DNA from: an uncultured Bacteroidales bacterium
GTDB lineage: Bacteria > Bacteroidota > Bacteroidia > Bacteroidales > UBA932
Length of the DNA: 24,657 bases
Assembly (NCBI GenBank): GCA_945912085.1
Contig: CAMEBJ010000001.1
Coordinates: 1-24,657 of the forward strand
Reading direction: 5' to 3'
Shown here: piece after piece, positions 8,256 through 15,975 of the stretch
How positions within the stretch are numbered: position 1 is the first letter of the stretch
Layout of the letters: the number at the start of each line of letters is the position of its first letter
Notes under the pieces: model-generated
The model's input: only the letters and a program-made list of their open reading frames with translations
Databases searched by the model: none
What the model was told of the DNA's origin: nothing
Program-made: the position numbers and the translations under genes

Positions 8256-10508
8256 CTATTTAACGAAACATTTTCTTTCGATGATGTCTTTTGCACCACC
8301 TTTGTAATTTACGATGGCGGTGAGGGTCCCGCTCCCGGTCAGTGGGAAGTAACAGTCGTCGCCGACGGAAATTTCTTCGCCGTCAAAAGTCCAGCTGACA
8401 CTCGCCTCAGAGGAGACATTGAATAGTTTGAGTGGCAGTTTACTTCCTTTCGGGAAACTGCCGTCCGGGTTCATCTTGACTGAGGATAAGTAGATGTATG
8501 GATAGGCGTAATCCTTGGCGAGGGATGCTGTAGTAAATGTAAGTGACTGACTGGCTGTTGATTCATCTGACAGTCTGACTGTCACCGTGTATTTGGTGGC
8601 TGGGGTGAGTCCTGTCAGAGTGATGGCATATTTGCCTGCTTTGTAGGGTTTCACCTTCATGTTCTCATCCTTTCCCGTGCCTTTCAGGGTCAGGACTGAT
8701 TCTGAGGAATCATCGGACGAATCCCAGGCAATGATTGCCTCGGTCTGGAAGGTGTCTGCAGTCATATTCGTCGCGTTTTCTCCTGCTATTGCCGTGAATC
8801 GGACATTGCTTCCGTCCAGCGTTATGTCCGTGATTTCAAATCCGGTTTCACTTCCGTCCCAGGATGACAGGACCGCTTTCGGAATGGATGTGCTGCCGCC
8901 AGGGTAATACAGCCCGCTCAGATCCTTTATCTGTGCGATATAGTGGTTCATGTTGAGCAATTTGTCCGCACGCCCGTCCGCCTCGACCAGATCAGCGCAC
9001 TGGTGTTCGGGAACGGTATTCACCTCGTTGTGGTTTTCCCATCTGTCATAGGGAGTGGTGCTTGTCTTGTAAACCTCTGAATAGTAGCTTCTGCTTTTGG
9101 ATTTGTCGATGTGGTAGAGCAGGAGCCCTCTGCATTTGTTGAAATTGCTGGAAGACCGTTCATTTATGTATTTGTCCCATCCGCTGTTGCCTCGGCATTC
9201 AAGGAGGAAGTACTCGTCGGGGTCGTCCGTGTCGATTCTGAAGAACCTGCCGTTAATGTGTACCGGTTCGAGAGTGTGCTCTCCTGCAGTCAGGATTTCA
9301 GGCTCCGACATCCCGAGATACTCTCTTTCCACACAGTTGTAGTAGGGTGGTGTGTTGCAGTTGTTGTTCTGGTTTCCTCCGTCCATCAGGGCGGTGAATG
9401 TCCAAAGGCCGGCTGCCATTGAAATGTAGGGGTCATCATCCGTTGCAAGGCTTCCGCCGTAGTCGGTGTCGTAGAAATCCGGAAGGCCGAAAGTGTGGCT
9501 GTACTCGTGGCAGAAGGTACCGATGCCGGCCATTTGTTTCTTTGTTTCTGAAATCCAGGTAAGTTCCGATGTGCAGGCATAGCTGTCAATCAGTTTTCCG
9601 TTGTATCTGGCAGTGATTTCCGCCCCGCTGTAGAGGTACCAGGCATGGGACCAGATGCATTCCTCATCGGAGTAGGAATCTGCCTCGTCCTCTCCGGCGA
9701 AGAACACGAAGACATTGTCCACAAAGTCGTCATTGTCATTGTCGTAGAGAGAAAAATCGACACCGCTTTCGTAGGCGAGTCTGCAGGCCTCCGAGATCAT
9801 TTCCTCAGGATGCTCGTCGCGGCCTTTGACGTCGTTGCCTCCGTAGTAGCTTCTTTTATTCGAAAGGCGCAGCGGTCCGGCCACATCGAAGTCAAATTCG
9901 AAGAAACCCTTGAACTGGTCGTTGAAGTAATCCAGTGCGCTTCCTGTCGCCCCGTTCTTGGAATAGCCTTTTTGGGTGAGCAAATTCTGGAATGCCTGAA
10001 GATTGTTCTCGCTCTGGAAATACACATCCGAGTACTCCACGAGCAGCACGATGGCGTGCTTTTTCACTGGCTCGGAAGCCTTGGTCCCAGGGACGATTCC
10101 CCGCGCTTTCATTATCCTTTTCAGGAGCGGTTCCCCCTCGTTCTTCCTGATCTCAGCCAGCAGGTTGCGTCTTTCAGATGCTTTCTCCCTGATTTGCGAA
10201 ACCGGAATAAGGAGACTTGCCGCGAGCACATCCGAAGGAGCCGGTTTCCCGACATGTACTCCGCTGCTGTACTTCCTGCCCTGTGCGTCGAAATATGCGT
10301 AGCAGTACCATCCGTCCTCTTCCTGTATTATGGCGTGACCTTCCCTCGTCTTCCTGAAATGTCCGAACTCATCACCTGTCTGCACAGCTTCAAACTTACT
10401 CCCGTCAGGTTGCGAGAGGGTGAAAACCCCTCTTTTCGCTGGTATTGCGTATGCCGTAACGGCATAAAAGGATATCAAAAGGGAAAAAAATACCGGTTTT
10501 ATTTTCAT
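8256..10508 (-). CDS. Secreted M6-type (immune inhibitor A-like) zinc metalloprotease
   Basis: This 750-residue protein is a secreted metalloendopeptidase. The start is set at the ATG at 10508, which gives a clean signal peptide (MKIKPVFFSLLISFYAVTAY, cleavage after AYA); the 10 residues upstream in frame are charged and overlap the intergenic region. An N-terminal propeptide-like segment (IPAKRGVFTLSQPDG and following) precedes the catalytic domain. The zinc site is HEYSHTFGLPD at about 334-344 (HExxHxxGxxD). An acidic loop YDNDNDDFVDN near 255-265 looks like a calcium site of the kind seen in M6 enzymes. C-terminal domains are an FN3-like region at about 580-660 and a final beta-rich segment. 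There is no T9SS C-terminal domain that I recognise, so surface anchoring is unclear. The first gene of a two-gene - strand operon. Confidence 0.9.
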   Translation of the reverse strand: MKIKPVFFSLLISFYAVTAYAIPAKRGVFTLSQPDGSKFEAVQTGDEFGHFRKTREGHAIIQEEDGWYCYAYFDAQGRKYSSGVHVGKPAPSDVLAASLLIPVSQIREKASERRNLLAEIRKNEGEPLLKRIMKARGIVPGTKASEPVKKHAIVLLVEYSDVYFQSENNLQAFQNLLTQKGYSKNGATGSALDYFNDQFKGFFEFDFDVAGPLRLSNKRSYYGGNDVKGRDEHPEEMISEACRLAYESGVDFSLYDNDNDDFVDNVFVFFAGEDEADSYSDEECIWSHAWYLYSGAEITARYNGKLIDSYACTSELTWISETKKQMAGIGTFCHEYSHTFGLPDFYDTDYGGSLATDDDPYISMAAGLWTFTALMDGGNQNNNCNTPPYYNCVEREYLGMSEPEILTAGEHTLEPVHINGRFFRIDTDDPDEYFLLECRGNSGWDKYINERSSSNFNKCRGLLLYHIDKSKSRSYYSEVYKTSTTPYDRWENHNEVNTVPEHQCADLVEADGRADKLLNMNHYIAQIKDLSGLYYPGGSTSIPKAVLSSWDGSETGFEITDITLDGSNVRFTAIAGENATNMTADTFQTEAIIAWDSSDDSSESVLTLKGTGKDENMKVKPYKAGKYAITLTGLTPATKYTVTVRLSDESTASQSLTFTTASLAKDYAYPYIYLSSVKMNPDGSFPKGSKLPLKLFNVSSEASVSWTFDGEEISVGDDCYFPLTGSGTLTAIVNYKGGAKDIIERKCFVK

Positions 10509-10553
10509 AATTACTATATTTGCGACCCGAAACCGCAAGGATAAGAATTATTG
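10509..10553. promoter_or_regulatory. Divergent intergenic region with a Bacteroidetes -7 element
   Basis: These 45 bp separate the start codons of the protease (-) and the PCMD gene (+). On the + strand TATATTTG at 10515-10522 matches the Bacteroidetes -7 consensus TAnnTTTG and could drive the PCMD gene with a short leader. I see no good -33 match about 20 bp upstream, and no equally clear element for the - strand. Confidence 0.45.
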
Positions 10554-11519
10554 ATGAGACGAACAATATTTTTGACCACTTTCTTTTATTGTGTTCTGAA
10601 TCTGCCGGTGAATGCCCAGCAGAGTGTCGTGGACAAAATCAATGAATATGGAAAACTTGACAGATGGTCTGTCCGTGAAGTCCGGGAATCAGATATTCTC
10701 GGGGGCAAGACCAAGTATCTGTACGAATTCTACGGCAACGGCGACACCCTTGTTTCACGCGAGCCATTGGTCAAGCCGGATGATTACCTCTGGCGTACCA
10801 ACAATGTGCTGGCCTGTGTGGCCGGAATCTACAAGACCAACACCACCGTGTTCCCTGAGAGGAGGGGAGATGGCTGGTGCGCGAGAATCGAAACCCACAT
10901 TGAGGATGTGGAGGCTCTCGGAATAAACCTGCACGTGGTCTGTCAGGGAGCATTCCTGCTCGGAGACCTCATAGAACCCATCAAATCCACGAAGGACCCG
11001 ATGACCAAGGTCGTTTACGGCATTCCTTTCTCGGGATTCCCGAAGGCTCTGGTCTTTGACTACAAGGCCGAGGTCGGACACGCGGTTGTACGGGGAACGG
11101 GTTTCTCCAAGATCAAGACACTGGACCGTCTCGACTATCCTGAGGCAGTGATCCTTCTGCAGAAACGCTGGGAGGATGAGGACGGAACCCTTCACGCCTT
11201 ACGTGTCGGGACCGGCCAGGAGCGCTTCATCAGGAATGTCTCTAAGTGGGAGAACGGTCACAGGATAGAGGTAAAGTATGGAGACATCACCTCTGACCCG
11301 AGTTACAAAAGTTACATGAAGCTTGAAACCGATCCGGACCGTGCCTATCATGCATTCAACTGCAAGGGCAGGAACGTTCCGGTCATCGAGGAAGGATGGG
11401 CTCCTGTCGGAACCGAACCGAACTATCTGATAGTGAAATTCCTTGCCAGTTGTGACGAGGCTTTCCACGGCGGTGTCGGCAATATCCTGTGGATTGACAA
11501 CATCCGTCTGGAGATGTAA
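10554..11519 (+). CDS. Secreted PCMD-domain protein (putative carbohydrate metabolism domain)
   Basis: This 321-residue protein is exported (signal peptide MRRTIFLTTFFYCVLNLPVN, cleavage after NA) and consists of one domain resembling PCMD (PF13201). The landmarks come in the family's order: YLWRTNNV near 80, GDGWCARIETH near 104-114 followed by GAFLLGDL, GIPFSGFPKALVFDYKAEVG near 159-178, then a WENGHRIEVKYGD strand and the terminal GNILWIDNIRLEM. PCMD proteins are common in Bacteroidetes PULs and probably adopt a jelly-roll, glycan-binding fold. There is no lipobox. The start is taken at ATG 10554; a TTG one codon earlier is possible but less likely. It is monocistronic, divergent from the protease and convergent with the pseudouridine synthase gene. 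Confidence 0.75.
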   Translation: MRRTIFLTTFFYCVLNLPVNAQQSVVDKINEYGKLDRWSVREVRESDILGGKTKYLYEFYGNGDTLVSREPLVKPDDYLWRTNNVLACVAGIYKTNTTVFPERRGDGWCARIETHIEDVEALGINLHVVCQGAFLLGDLIEPIKSTKDPMTKVVYGIPFSGFPKALVFDYKAEVGHAVVRGTGFSKIKTLDRLDYPEAVILLQKRWEDEDGTLHALRVGTGQERFIRNVSKWENGHRIEVKYGDITSDPSYKSYMKLETDPDRAYHAFNCKGRNVPVIEEGWAPVGTEPNYLIVKFLASCDEAFHGGVGNILWIDNIRLEM

Positions 11520-11521
11520 TC

Positions 11522-11552
11522 CCGACGGTTGGGTGATTCCGACGGTTGGGTG
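11522..11552. repeat. Tandem 14-bp direct repeat in the convergent gap
   Basis: CCGACGGTTGGGTG occurs at 11522-11535 and 11539-11552, a 17-bp period, just after the PCMD stop and before the end of the pseudouridine synthase gene. No hairpin with a T-run is visible in this 45-bp gap, so I see no intrinsic terminator for either gene. Confidence 0.85.
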
Positions 11553-11564
11553 TGAGGCATTTTC

Positions 11565-12272
11565 TCAGGGTTCCTGAATGACTACTCCCTTCCAGGAAGC
11601 CGGTACAGGTGCTTCGATGGTCATTTCCTCTTTCCTGACCGGATGGGTGAAGACGATCCTTCTGGAATGCAGGCTGATTCCTCCGTCGGGGTTGGAGCGC
11701 GGAGCACCGTATTTCAAGTCACCTTTGATGGGGCAGCCTATGCCCGAGAGTTGGCAGCGGATTTGATGGTGACGGCCTGTCAGAAGTTTCACCTCCACAA
11801 GAAAATATCTTTCTGTTTTCCCGATGAGACTGTATTCGAGACGGGCCAGTTTGGCGTCCTGACGGTTCGACCCCGGGCGGCAGATGAATGTCTTGTTCTG
11901 TTTCTCAACCCTGTAGAGTCTGTCCTCGAGAAGGGCCTGTGCCGGCCTTGGCTCGTTGCAGACCAGAGCCCAGTAGAATTTGCGGACCCCTCCCTCCCGG
12001 AACATTGCGTTCATCCTTTCAAGCGCCTTGGATGTCTTGGCGAAGATTGTCGCCCCGCTCACCGGCCGGTCCAGCCTGTGGGTCACTCCGAGAAACACTT
12101 TCCCCGGCTTGCCGTCCCTCAGGGCGATGAAGGCCTTGAGGGTGTCGCACAGACATTCATCCCCGGTTTTGTCTCCCTGTACGATTTCCCCCGGCCTCTT
12201 GTTGAAAATCAGCAGGTGGTTGTCCTCGTAGAGGATACGCGAGGCAATGTCCTCGTATTCAGGTTTTTGCAT
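11565..12272 (-). CDS. RluA-family RNA pseudouridine synthase
   Basis: This 235-residue cytoplasmic enzyme converts uridine to pseudouridine in structured RNA. The catalytic motif is THRLDRPVSG, with Asp at residue 68 from the chosen start. Other family motifs are ILYEDNHLLIFNKRPGEIVQ at the N-terminus and LLTGRHHQIRCQLSGIGCPI followed by GDLKYG near the end. There is no S4 domain, so it is a minimal catalytic-domain protein like several small Bacteroidetes RluA members. The start is ambiguous: ATG 12272 (MQKPEYED) or ATG 12287 (MEYREMQK), with no strong ribosome site before either. The family cannot be resolved to an rRNA or tRNA target site from sequence alone. It is monocistronic and head-to-head with dnaK. 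Confidence 0.92.
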   Translation of the reverse strand: MQKPEYEDIASRILYEDNHLLIFNKRPGEIVQGDKTGDECLCDTLKAFIALRDGKPGKVFLGVTHRLDRPVSGATIFAKTSKALERMNAMFREGGVRKFYWALVCNEPRPAQALLEDRLYRVEKQNKTFICRPGSNRQDAKLARLEYSLIGKTERYFLVEVKLLTGRHHQIRCQLSGIGCPIKGDLKYGAPRSNPDGGISLHSRRIVFTHPVRKEEMTIEAPVPASWKGVVIQEP

Positions 12273-12278
12273 TTCCCG

Positions 12279-12353
12279 ATATTCCATATTCCGTAAAGAA
12301 AAATATTCCGCCTGCGGCGGATCAGCCGCGAAGATAGCAATAATATGGAATAT
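12279..12353. repeat. 12-bp inverted repeat upstream of the pseudouridine synthase gene
   Basis: ATATTCCATATT (12279-12290) has a perfect inverted copy AATATGGAATAT at 12342-12353. A further ATATTCC at 12303-12309 could pair with the same partner. Between them lie G/C stems (12308-12312 with 12316-12320, and 12314-12318 with 12325-12329). The arrangement could be an operator or a leader with alternative folds; no function is shown. Confidence 0.5.
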
Positions 12354-12397
12354 ATGTCCCCGGAATAGTGCATATGACATAAATCTGCCAGACTTTC

Positions 12398-12452
12398 TGA
12401 CATTTTGTCATATCTGCCACGGCCCGACACCCTTGGCACAGGATTAGATATA
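12398..12452 (+). promoter_or_regulatory. Candidate dnaK promoter/operator region
   Basis: A short dyad TGACATTTTGTCA (12398-12410) is flanked by a direct repeat ATCTGCCA (12383-12390 and 12412-12419). It is followed by TTGGCAC at 12433-12439. A G lies 12 bp after the first G of the GG, as in sigma-54 -24/-12 promoters, but the -12 GC is GA here. No CIRCE (TTAGCACTC inverted repeat) is present. The assignment is tentative. Confidence 0.3.
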
Positions 12453-12505
12453 TGTCCGTCGGTCGCGAAAAACAACAGCGGCCGGTAAATATTGAAAATA
12501 TAAAA

Positions 12506-12510
12506 AGGAG
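12506..12510 (+). promoter_or_regulatory. Shine-Dalgarno site of dnaK
   Basis: AGGAG lies 9 bp before the ATG at 12520. It is the best ribosome-binding site in the window, where most other starts follow A-rich sequence only, and it fixes the dnaK start. Confidence 0.75.
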
Positions 12511-12519
12511 AAAAATATT

Positions 12520-14418
12520 ATGGGAAAAATTATTGGAATCGACTTGGGAACCACGAACTCTTGCGTGGCGGTAATGGAAGGCAACGAGCCTGCAGTCATC
12601 ATCAACAATGAAGGACAGCGCACAACCCCTTCGGTAGTGGCTTTCACCGAGGGCGGCGAGAGGAAAATCGGTAATCCTGCAAAGCGTCAGGCAATTACCA
12701 ATCCTCACAAGACCGTGTTCTCAATCAAGAGATTTATGGGTGAGACCTACGATCAGGTCGGAAAGGAAATCGAGAGGGTGCCTTACAAGGTGGTAAAAGG
12801 CGACAACAACACTCCGCGTGTTGACATCGACGGCCGTCTTTACACTCCGCAGGAGATTTCAGCGATGATCCTCCAGAAGATGAAGAAAACTGCTGAAGAC
12901 TATCTTGGTCAGGAAGTTACGGAGGCTGTCATCACAGTTCCGGCTTACTTCTCAGACTCTCAGCGTCAGGCAACCAAGGAGGCAGGAAAGATTGCCGGCC
13001 TGGATGTGAAGAGAATCATCAACGAGCCGACTGCCGCAGCGCTTGCCTACGGTCTTGACAAGACTGACAAGAGTATGAAGATTGCTGTCTATGACCTTGG
13101 TGGCGGTACATTCGATATTTCCATCCTTGAGCTCGGTGACGGTGTGTTCGAGGTGCTTTCAACCAACGGTGACACTCACCTCGGAGGTGACGACTTCGAC
13201 CAGGTCATCATCGACTGGCTTGCTTCCGAGTTTGCTTCGGAGAATGGCGGAATCGACCTCAAGAAAGATCCTATGGCACTTCAGAGACTGAAAGAGGCTG
13301 CCGAGAAGGCCAAAATCGAGTTGTCAAACCAGACTTCAACAGAGATCAACCTTCCTTACATTATGCCTGTTGACGGTGTTCCGAAACACCTTGTCAAGAC
13401 CCTGACCAGGGCAAAGTTCGAGCAGCTTGCCGACAACCTCATCCAGAGGACGATTGAACCTTGCCGCAAGGCTTTGTCAGACGCAGGCATCAGTGCTTCC
13501 GATGTTGACGAGGTTCTGCTCGTGGGCGGTTCAACCCGTATCCCTGCAATCCAGGCAATTGTCGAGAAATTCTTCGGAAAGGCTCCGAACAAGAGCGTGA
13601 ACCCGGATGAGGTAGTGGCAGTGGGTGCTGCAATCCAGGGCGGTGTGCTTGCCGGTGACGTTAAGGACGTGCTCCTTCTGGATGTCACTCCGCTTTCACT
13701 CGGTATCGAGACCCTCGGCGGCGTGATGACAAAGCTCATCGAGTCCAACACCACCATCCCTACCCGCAAGTCCGAGGTCTTCTCAACGGCCGCTGACAAC
13801 CAGCCTTCAGTCGAGATTCACGTCCTCCAGGGTGAAAGACCTATGGCAAAGGACAACAAGACCATCGGAAACTTCCATCTTGACGGAATTGCTCCGGCTC
13901 CAAGGGGAATCCCTCAGATTGAGGTTACTTTCGACATCGATGCCAACGGTATCCTGAACGTGTCCGCAAAGGACAAGGCCACCGGCAAGGAGCAGAAGAT
14001 CCGCATCGAGGCTTCTTCAGGACTCAGCGATGACGAGATCAAGAGGATGAGGGATGAGGCAAAGGCCAATGAAGCAGCCGACAAGGCAGCCCGCGAGAGA
14101 GTTGACAAGATCAATGGCGCAGATGCCCTCTGCTTCCAGAGCGAGAAGAACCTCAAGGACTACGGTGACAAGATTCCTGCCGACAAGAGGGATGCAATTC
14201 AGAATGCCCTCAACAGCTTGAAGGAGGCAGTCAAGGCTCAGAACATCTCTGACATTGACACTTACACCGAGCAGCTCAACAACGCATGGCACGCTGCTTC
14301 AGAGGATATGGCAAAAGCTGCCCAGGGTGGACAGGCAGGCCCTCAGGGACCTTTCAACGCCAATCCTTCAAATGGCCCTCAGGCAGGTCCTGACGACCAG
14401 GGCCCGGATGAGCAGTAA
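12520..14418 (+). CDS. dnaK: Molecular chaperone DnaK (Hsp70)
   Basis: This 632-residue cytoplasmic ATP-dependent chaperone binds exposed hydrophobic segments and works with DnaJ and GrpE. The nucleotide-binding domain shows [10 protein letters not shown] (5-14), [20 protein letters not shown] (137-156), [15 protein letters not shown] (189-203) and [10 protein letters not shown] (333-342). The substrate-binding domain begins with [17 protein letters not shown] (385-401), followed by the helical lid and a Gly/Pro/Gln-rich disordered tail ending in GPDEQ. Length is normal. The terminus differs from the eukaryotic-type EEVD but is usual for bacteria. It is transcribed alone, and grpE and dnaJ are not adjacent. 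Its own terminator follows. Confidence 0.99.
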   Translation: MGKIIGIDLGTTNSCVAVMEGNEPAVIINNEGQRTTPSVVAFTEGGERKIGNPAKRQAITNPHKTVFSIKRFMGETYDQVGKEIERVPYKVVKGDNNTPRVDIDGRLYTPQEISAMILQKMKKTAEDYLGQEVTEAVITVPAYFSDSQRQATKEAGKIAGLDVKRIINEPTAAALAYGLDKTDKSMKIAVYDLGGGTFDISILELGDGVFEVLSTNGDTHLGGDDFDQVIIDWLASEFASENGGIDLKKDPMALQRLKEAAEKAKIELSNQTSTEINLPYIMPVDGVPKHLVKTLTRAKFEQLADNLIQRTIEPCRKALSDAGISASDVDEVLLVGGSTRIPAIQAIVEKFFGKAPNKSVNPDEVVAVGAAIQGGVLAGDVKDVLLLDVTPLSLGIETLGGVMTKLIESNTTIPTRKSEVFSTAADNQPSVEIHVLQGERPMAKDNKTIGNFHLDGIAPAPRGIPQIEVTFDIDANGILNVSAKDKATGKEQKIRIEASSGLSDDEIKRMRDEAKANEAADKAARERVDKINGADALCFQSEKNLKDYGDKIPADKRDAIQNALNSLKEAVKAQNISDIDTYTEQLNNAWHAASEDMAKAAQGGQAGPQGPFNANPSNGPQAGPDDQGPDEQ

Positions 14419-14444
14419 CTTAGTCTGACACAATCCGAAATATG

Positions 14445-14483
14445 AAAAGTGACTGGAGCCAACTGACTTCAGTCACTTTTTTT
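14445..14483 (+). terminator. Rho-independent terminator of dnaK
   Basis: An 11-bp stem (AAAAGTGACTG at 14445-14455 with its complement at 14470-14480) runs into a T-run to 14483, 26 bp after the dnaK stop. The A/T flanks make it work potentially in both directions. Confidence 0.9.
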
Positions 14484-14755
14484 GTTGTCATCTATGAATA
14501 ATCTTTCCGGTACATATTGCTGTTCTCGAAAATCTTATCCATATCTGAAGCAGGTTATTTTTTCATATTCCTAAAAAACATCTGAAACACAAAGTATTTT
14601 TCTTTGTGTTTCTGTTTATTTTAAGATTGGAGCATCAGGGATTGGGTCAAAAAAATCAAAAATCGACTGGCATATTGACTGTGTCAGTCGTCAATTTAGT
14701 GTATAGACCGAATACACAACAATTTTTGATGTTAACCACAAATACACTATTAGTT
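14484..14755 (+). promoter_or_regulatory. Leader/intergenic region upstream of the second SusC/SusD locus
   Basis: This is a 270-bp AT-rich stretch without a convincing gene. It holds a perfect 10-bp hairpin (14585-14594 with 14602-14611, 7-nt loop, no proper T-run). It also has a dyad GACTGTGTCAGTC at 14677-14689 inside a wider TTGAC/GTCAA pair (14675-14694). Three GTGTAT/ATACAC half-sites follow at 14699-14704, 14712-14717 and 14742-14747, the outer two forming the 8-bp inverted repeat TAGTGTAT/ATACACTA. No exact TAnnTTTG is seen; AATTTTTG near 14720 is the closest. It probably contains the promoter and operator of the locus. Confidence 0.5.
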
Positions 14756-15108
14756 ATGAAGAAATCATTGCTACTGATTCTTGGGGTTGCAGCTATGCTT
14801 CTGGTCGTCAGTTGCCAGAAGACAAGGACTTCAACCCCTGTGCAGAGCGTTTCTGTCAGGACGGATGTCAGCAAAATAGTTTACCCTGCATCCGGTGACA
14901 CAGACGCTCTGACATTGGATGCTACAGCTGACTGGACTGCCGTTTCCCAGTCGGAATGGCTGACCGTCTCACCCGAAGGGGTTCCCGCGGGGTGTGTGAG
15001 GTCATTGTCACGATTGCCGCTAACAGCGGAGAGCCCCGGACAGGGTATCTGATGTTCACCAGCGGGAAGCACGTGGAAAAAATTGAAATCAATCAAGCAG
15101 GAAACTAA
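14756..15108 (+). pseudogene. BACON-like lipoprotein gene interrupted by a frameshift
   Basis: From ATG 14756 the frame encodes a lipoprotein signal (MKKSLLLILGVAAMLLVVSC, Cys20) and the first half of a BACON domain (DATADWTAVSQSEWLTVSPE). It then runs out of family pattern and stops at 15052. The second half of the domain continues in the -1 frame from about 14992, with VIVTIAANSGEPRTGYLMF and then VEKIEINQAGN, to a stop at 15106-15108. The shift falls near a GTGTGT tract at 14992-14997. Removing two bases there gives one continuous reading of about 116 residues. BACON domains are Bacteroidetes Ig-like modules thought to bind carbohydrate or mucin. Here it is a whole small lipoprotein, 6 bp before fecR. 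It may be a true lesion, a slippage site or a sequence error. Confidence 0.7.
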
Positions 15109-15114
15109 AAAGGA

Positions 15115-15975
15115 ATGCGCAGGATTTGGGATTCATACGATGATGCTCCTTTTACGGATGTCGACCTTCAGGGACTGAAACGCCTGAAGAAAACTGTTTC
15201 GGAAGACAGGGCCGGGAGGGTTTCTCGCACGTTTTGGCCATATGCGATTGCGTGCGGCCTTTCTGCAGTGATGTTTGCAGCAGGCTACCTGCTCTCTTCC
15301 CGTGATCAGGAAATGGTCAGGGAAGTGTCTTTCATCACGGCCGAGGGGTCTTTTGGCGATCATCTGCTTCCGGACGGTTCGAGGGTGAGACTCAACTCGG
15401 ACAGCAAACTCACTTACGTCAATGATCTTTCCGGAAATGTCAGGAAGGTCAGGCTGGAAGGAGAGGGCTATTTCGAGGTGAGCAAGGATGTTGAAAGGCC
15501 TTTTGTGGTCCAGCTGGGCAACATTGATGTCCAGGTGCTTGGAACCTCCTTTGATGCCTGCAGCTATCCGGGGTCTGCTGAAGACCGTGTCATACTTAAG
15601 AGCGGTTCGGTACGCTTGACTGATCACAACGGGGACTCTCCTCTGATGATGCAGCCGGGAGATATGGTGGTTTACAACCGCTATGAAGGTGATTTCTGTA
15701 AAACCAGAGTCAATGCCCGGGACATCTGCAGATGGTACGAAACCCGTTTGGAGTTCAATGCGTCCAGACTGGGTGATGTCCTGTTCAACATCGGTGACAG
15801 GTATCGCGTGAACATCGAGTTCAAGTCCAAATGCTCGCTTGACAGCCGGTTGTCAATGACAATCGAGAGGGAACCTCTCGAACAGGTTCTGGGGACATTG
15901 TCGTCCCTGTTCCCGATAAGGTACGAAAGATTGTCGGATGACCGCATCATAATCACTGATAAAAACAAGAAATAA
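15115..15975 (+). CDS. FecR-family anti-sigma factor
   Basis: This 286-residue inner-membrane regulator would relay a signal from the STN domain of the downstream SusC to an ECF sigma factor. It has a short cytoplasmic N-terminus (about 40 residues), one membrane helix at about 41-61 (WPYAIACGLSAVMFAAGYLL), a periplasmic FecR domain at about 70-170 (TAEGSFGDHLLPDGSRVRLN, then EGEGYFEVSKDVERPFVVQ) and a C-terminal DUF4974-like domain (FNASRLGDVLFNIGDRYRVN to DRIIITDKN). The N-terminus is shorter than the 60-90 residues common in Bacteroidetes FecR proteins. No ECF sigma gene lies beside it, which is unusual. An AAGGA stretch precedes the ATG. The stop overlaps the next start by one base, so translation is probably coupled to susC. 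Confidence 0.93.
   Translation: MRRIWDSYDDAPFTDVDLQGLKRLKKTVSEDRAGRVSRTFWPYAIACGLSAVMFAAGYLLSSRDQEMVREVSFITAEGSFGDHLLPDGSRVRLNSDSKLTYVNDLSGNVRKVRLEGEGYFEVSKDVERPFVVQLGNIDVQVLGTSFDACSYPGSAEDRVILKSGSVRLTDHNGDSPLMMQPGDMVVYNRYEGDFCKTRVNARDICRWYETRLEFNASRLGDVLFNIGDRYRVNIEFKSKCSLDSRLSMTIEREPLEQVLGTLSSLFPIRYERLSDDRIIITDKNKK

Noticed and set aside
9645..10544. Open frame of 299 codons on the + strand opposite the metalloprotease gene
   Set aside because: The - strand protein has a signal peptide and zinc motif; the + frame has no plausible product and would run through the promoter region.
10551..10553. TTG as start codon of the PCMD gene
   Set aside because: An ATG follows immediately and gives the same signal peptide; the ATG is the simpler choice.
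11643..12296. Open frame of 217 codons on the + strand opposite the pseudouridine synthase gene
   Set aside because: The - strand product shows the catalytic HRLD motif; the + frame is a shadow.
14585..14611. AAACACAAAG hairpin as a second dnaK terminator
   Set aside because: The stem is perfect but A/T-rich and not followed by a continuous T-run; the hairpin at 14445-14483 already serves. Kept only as a leader element.
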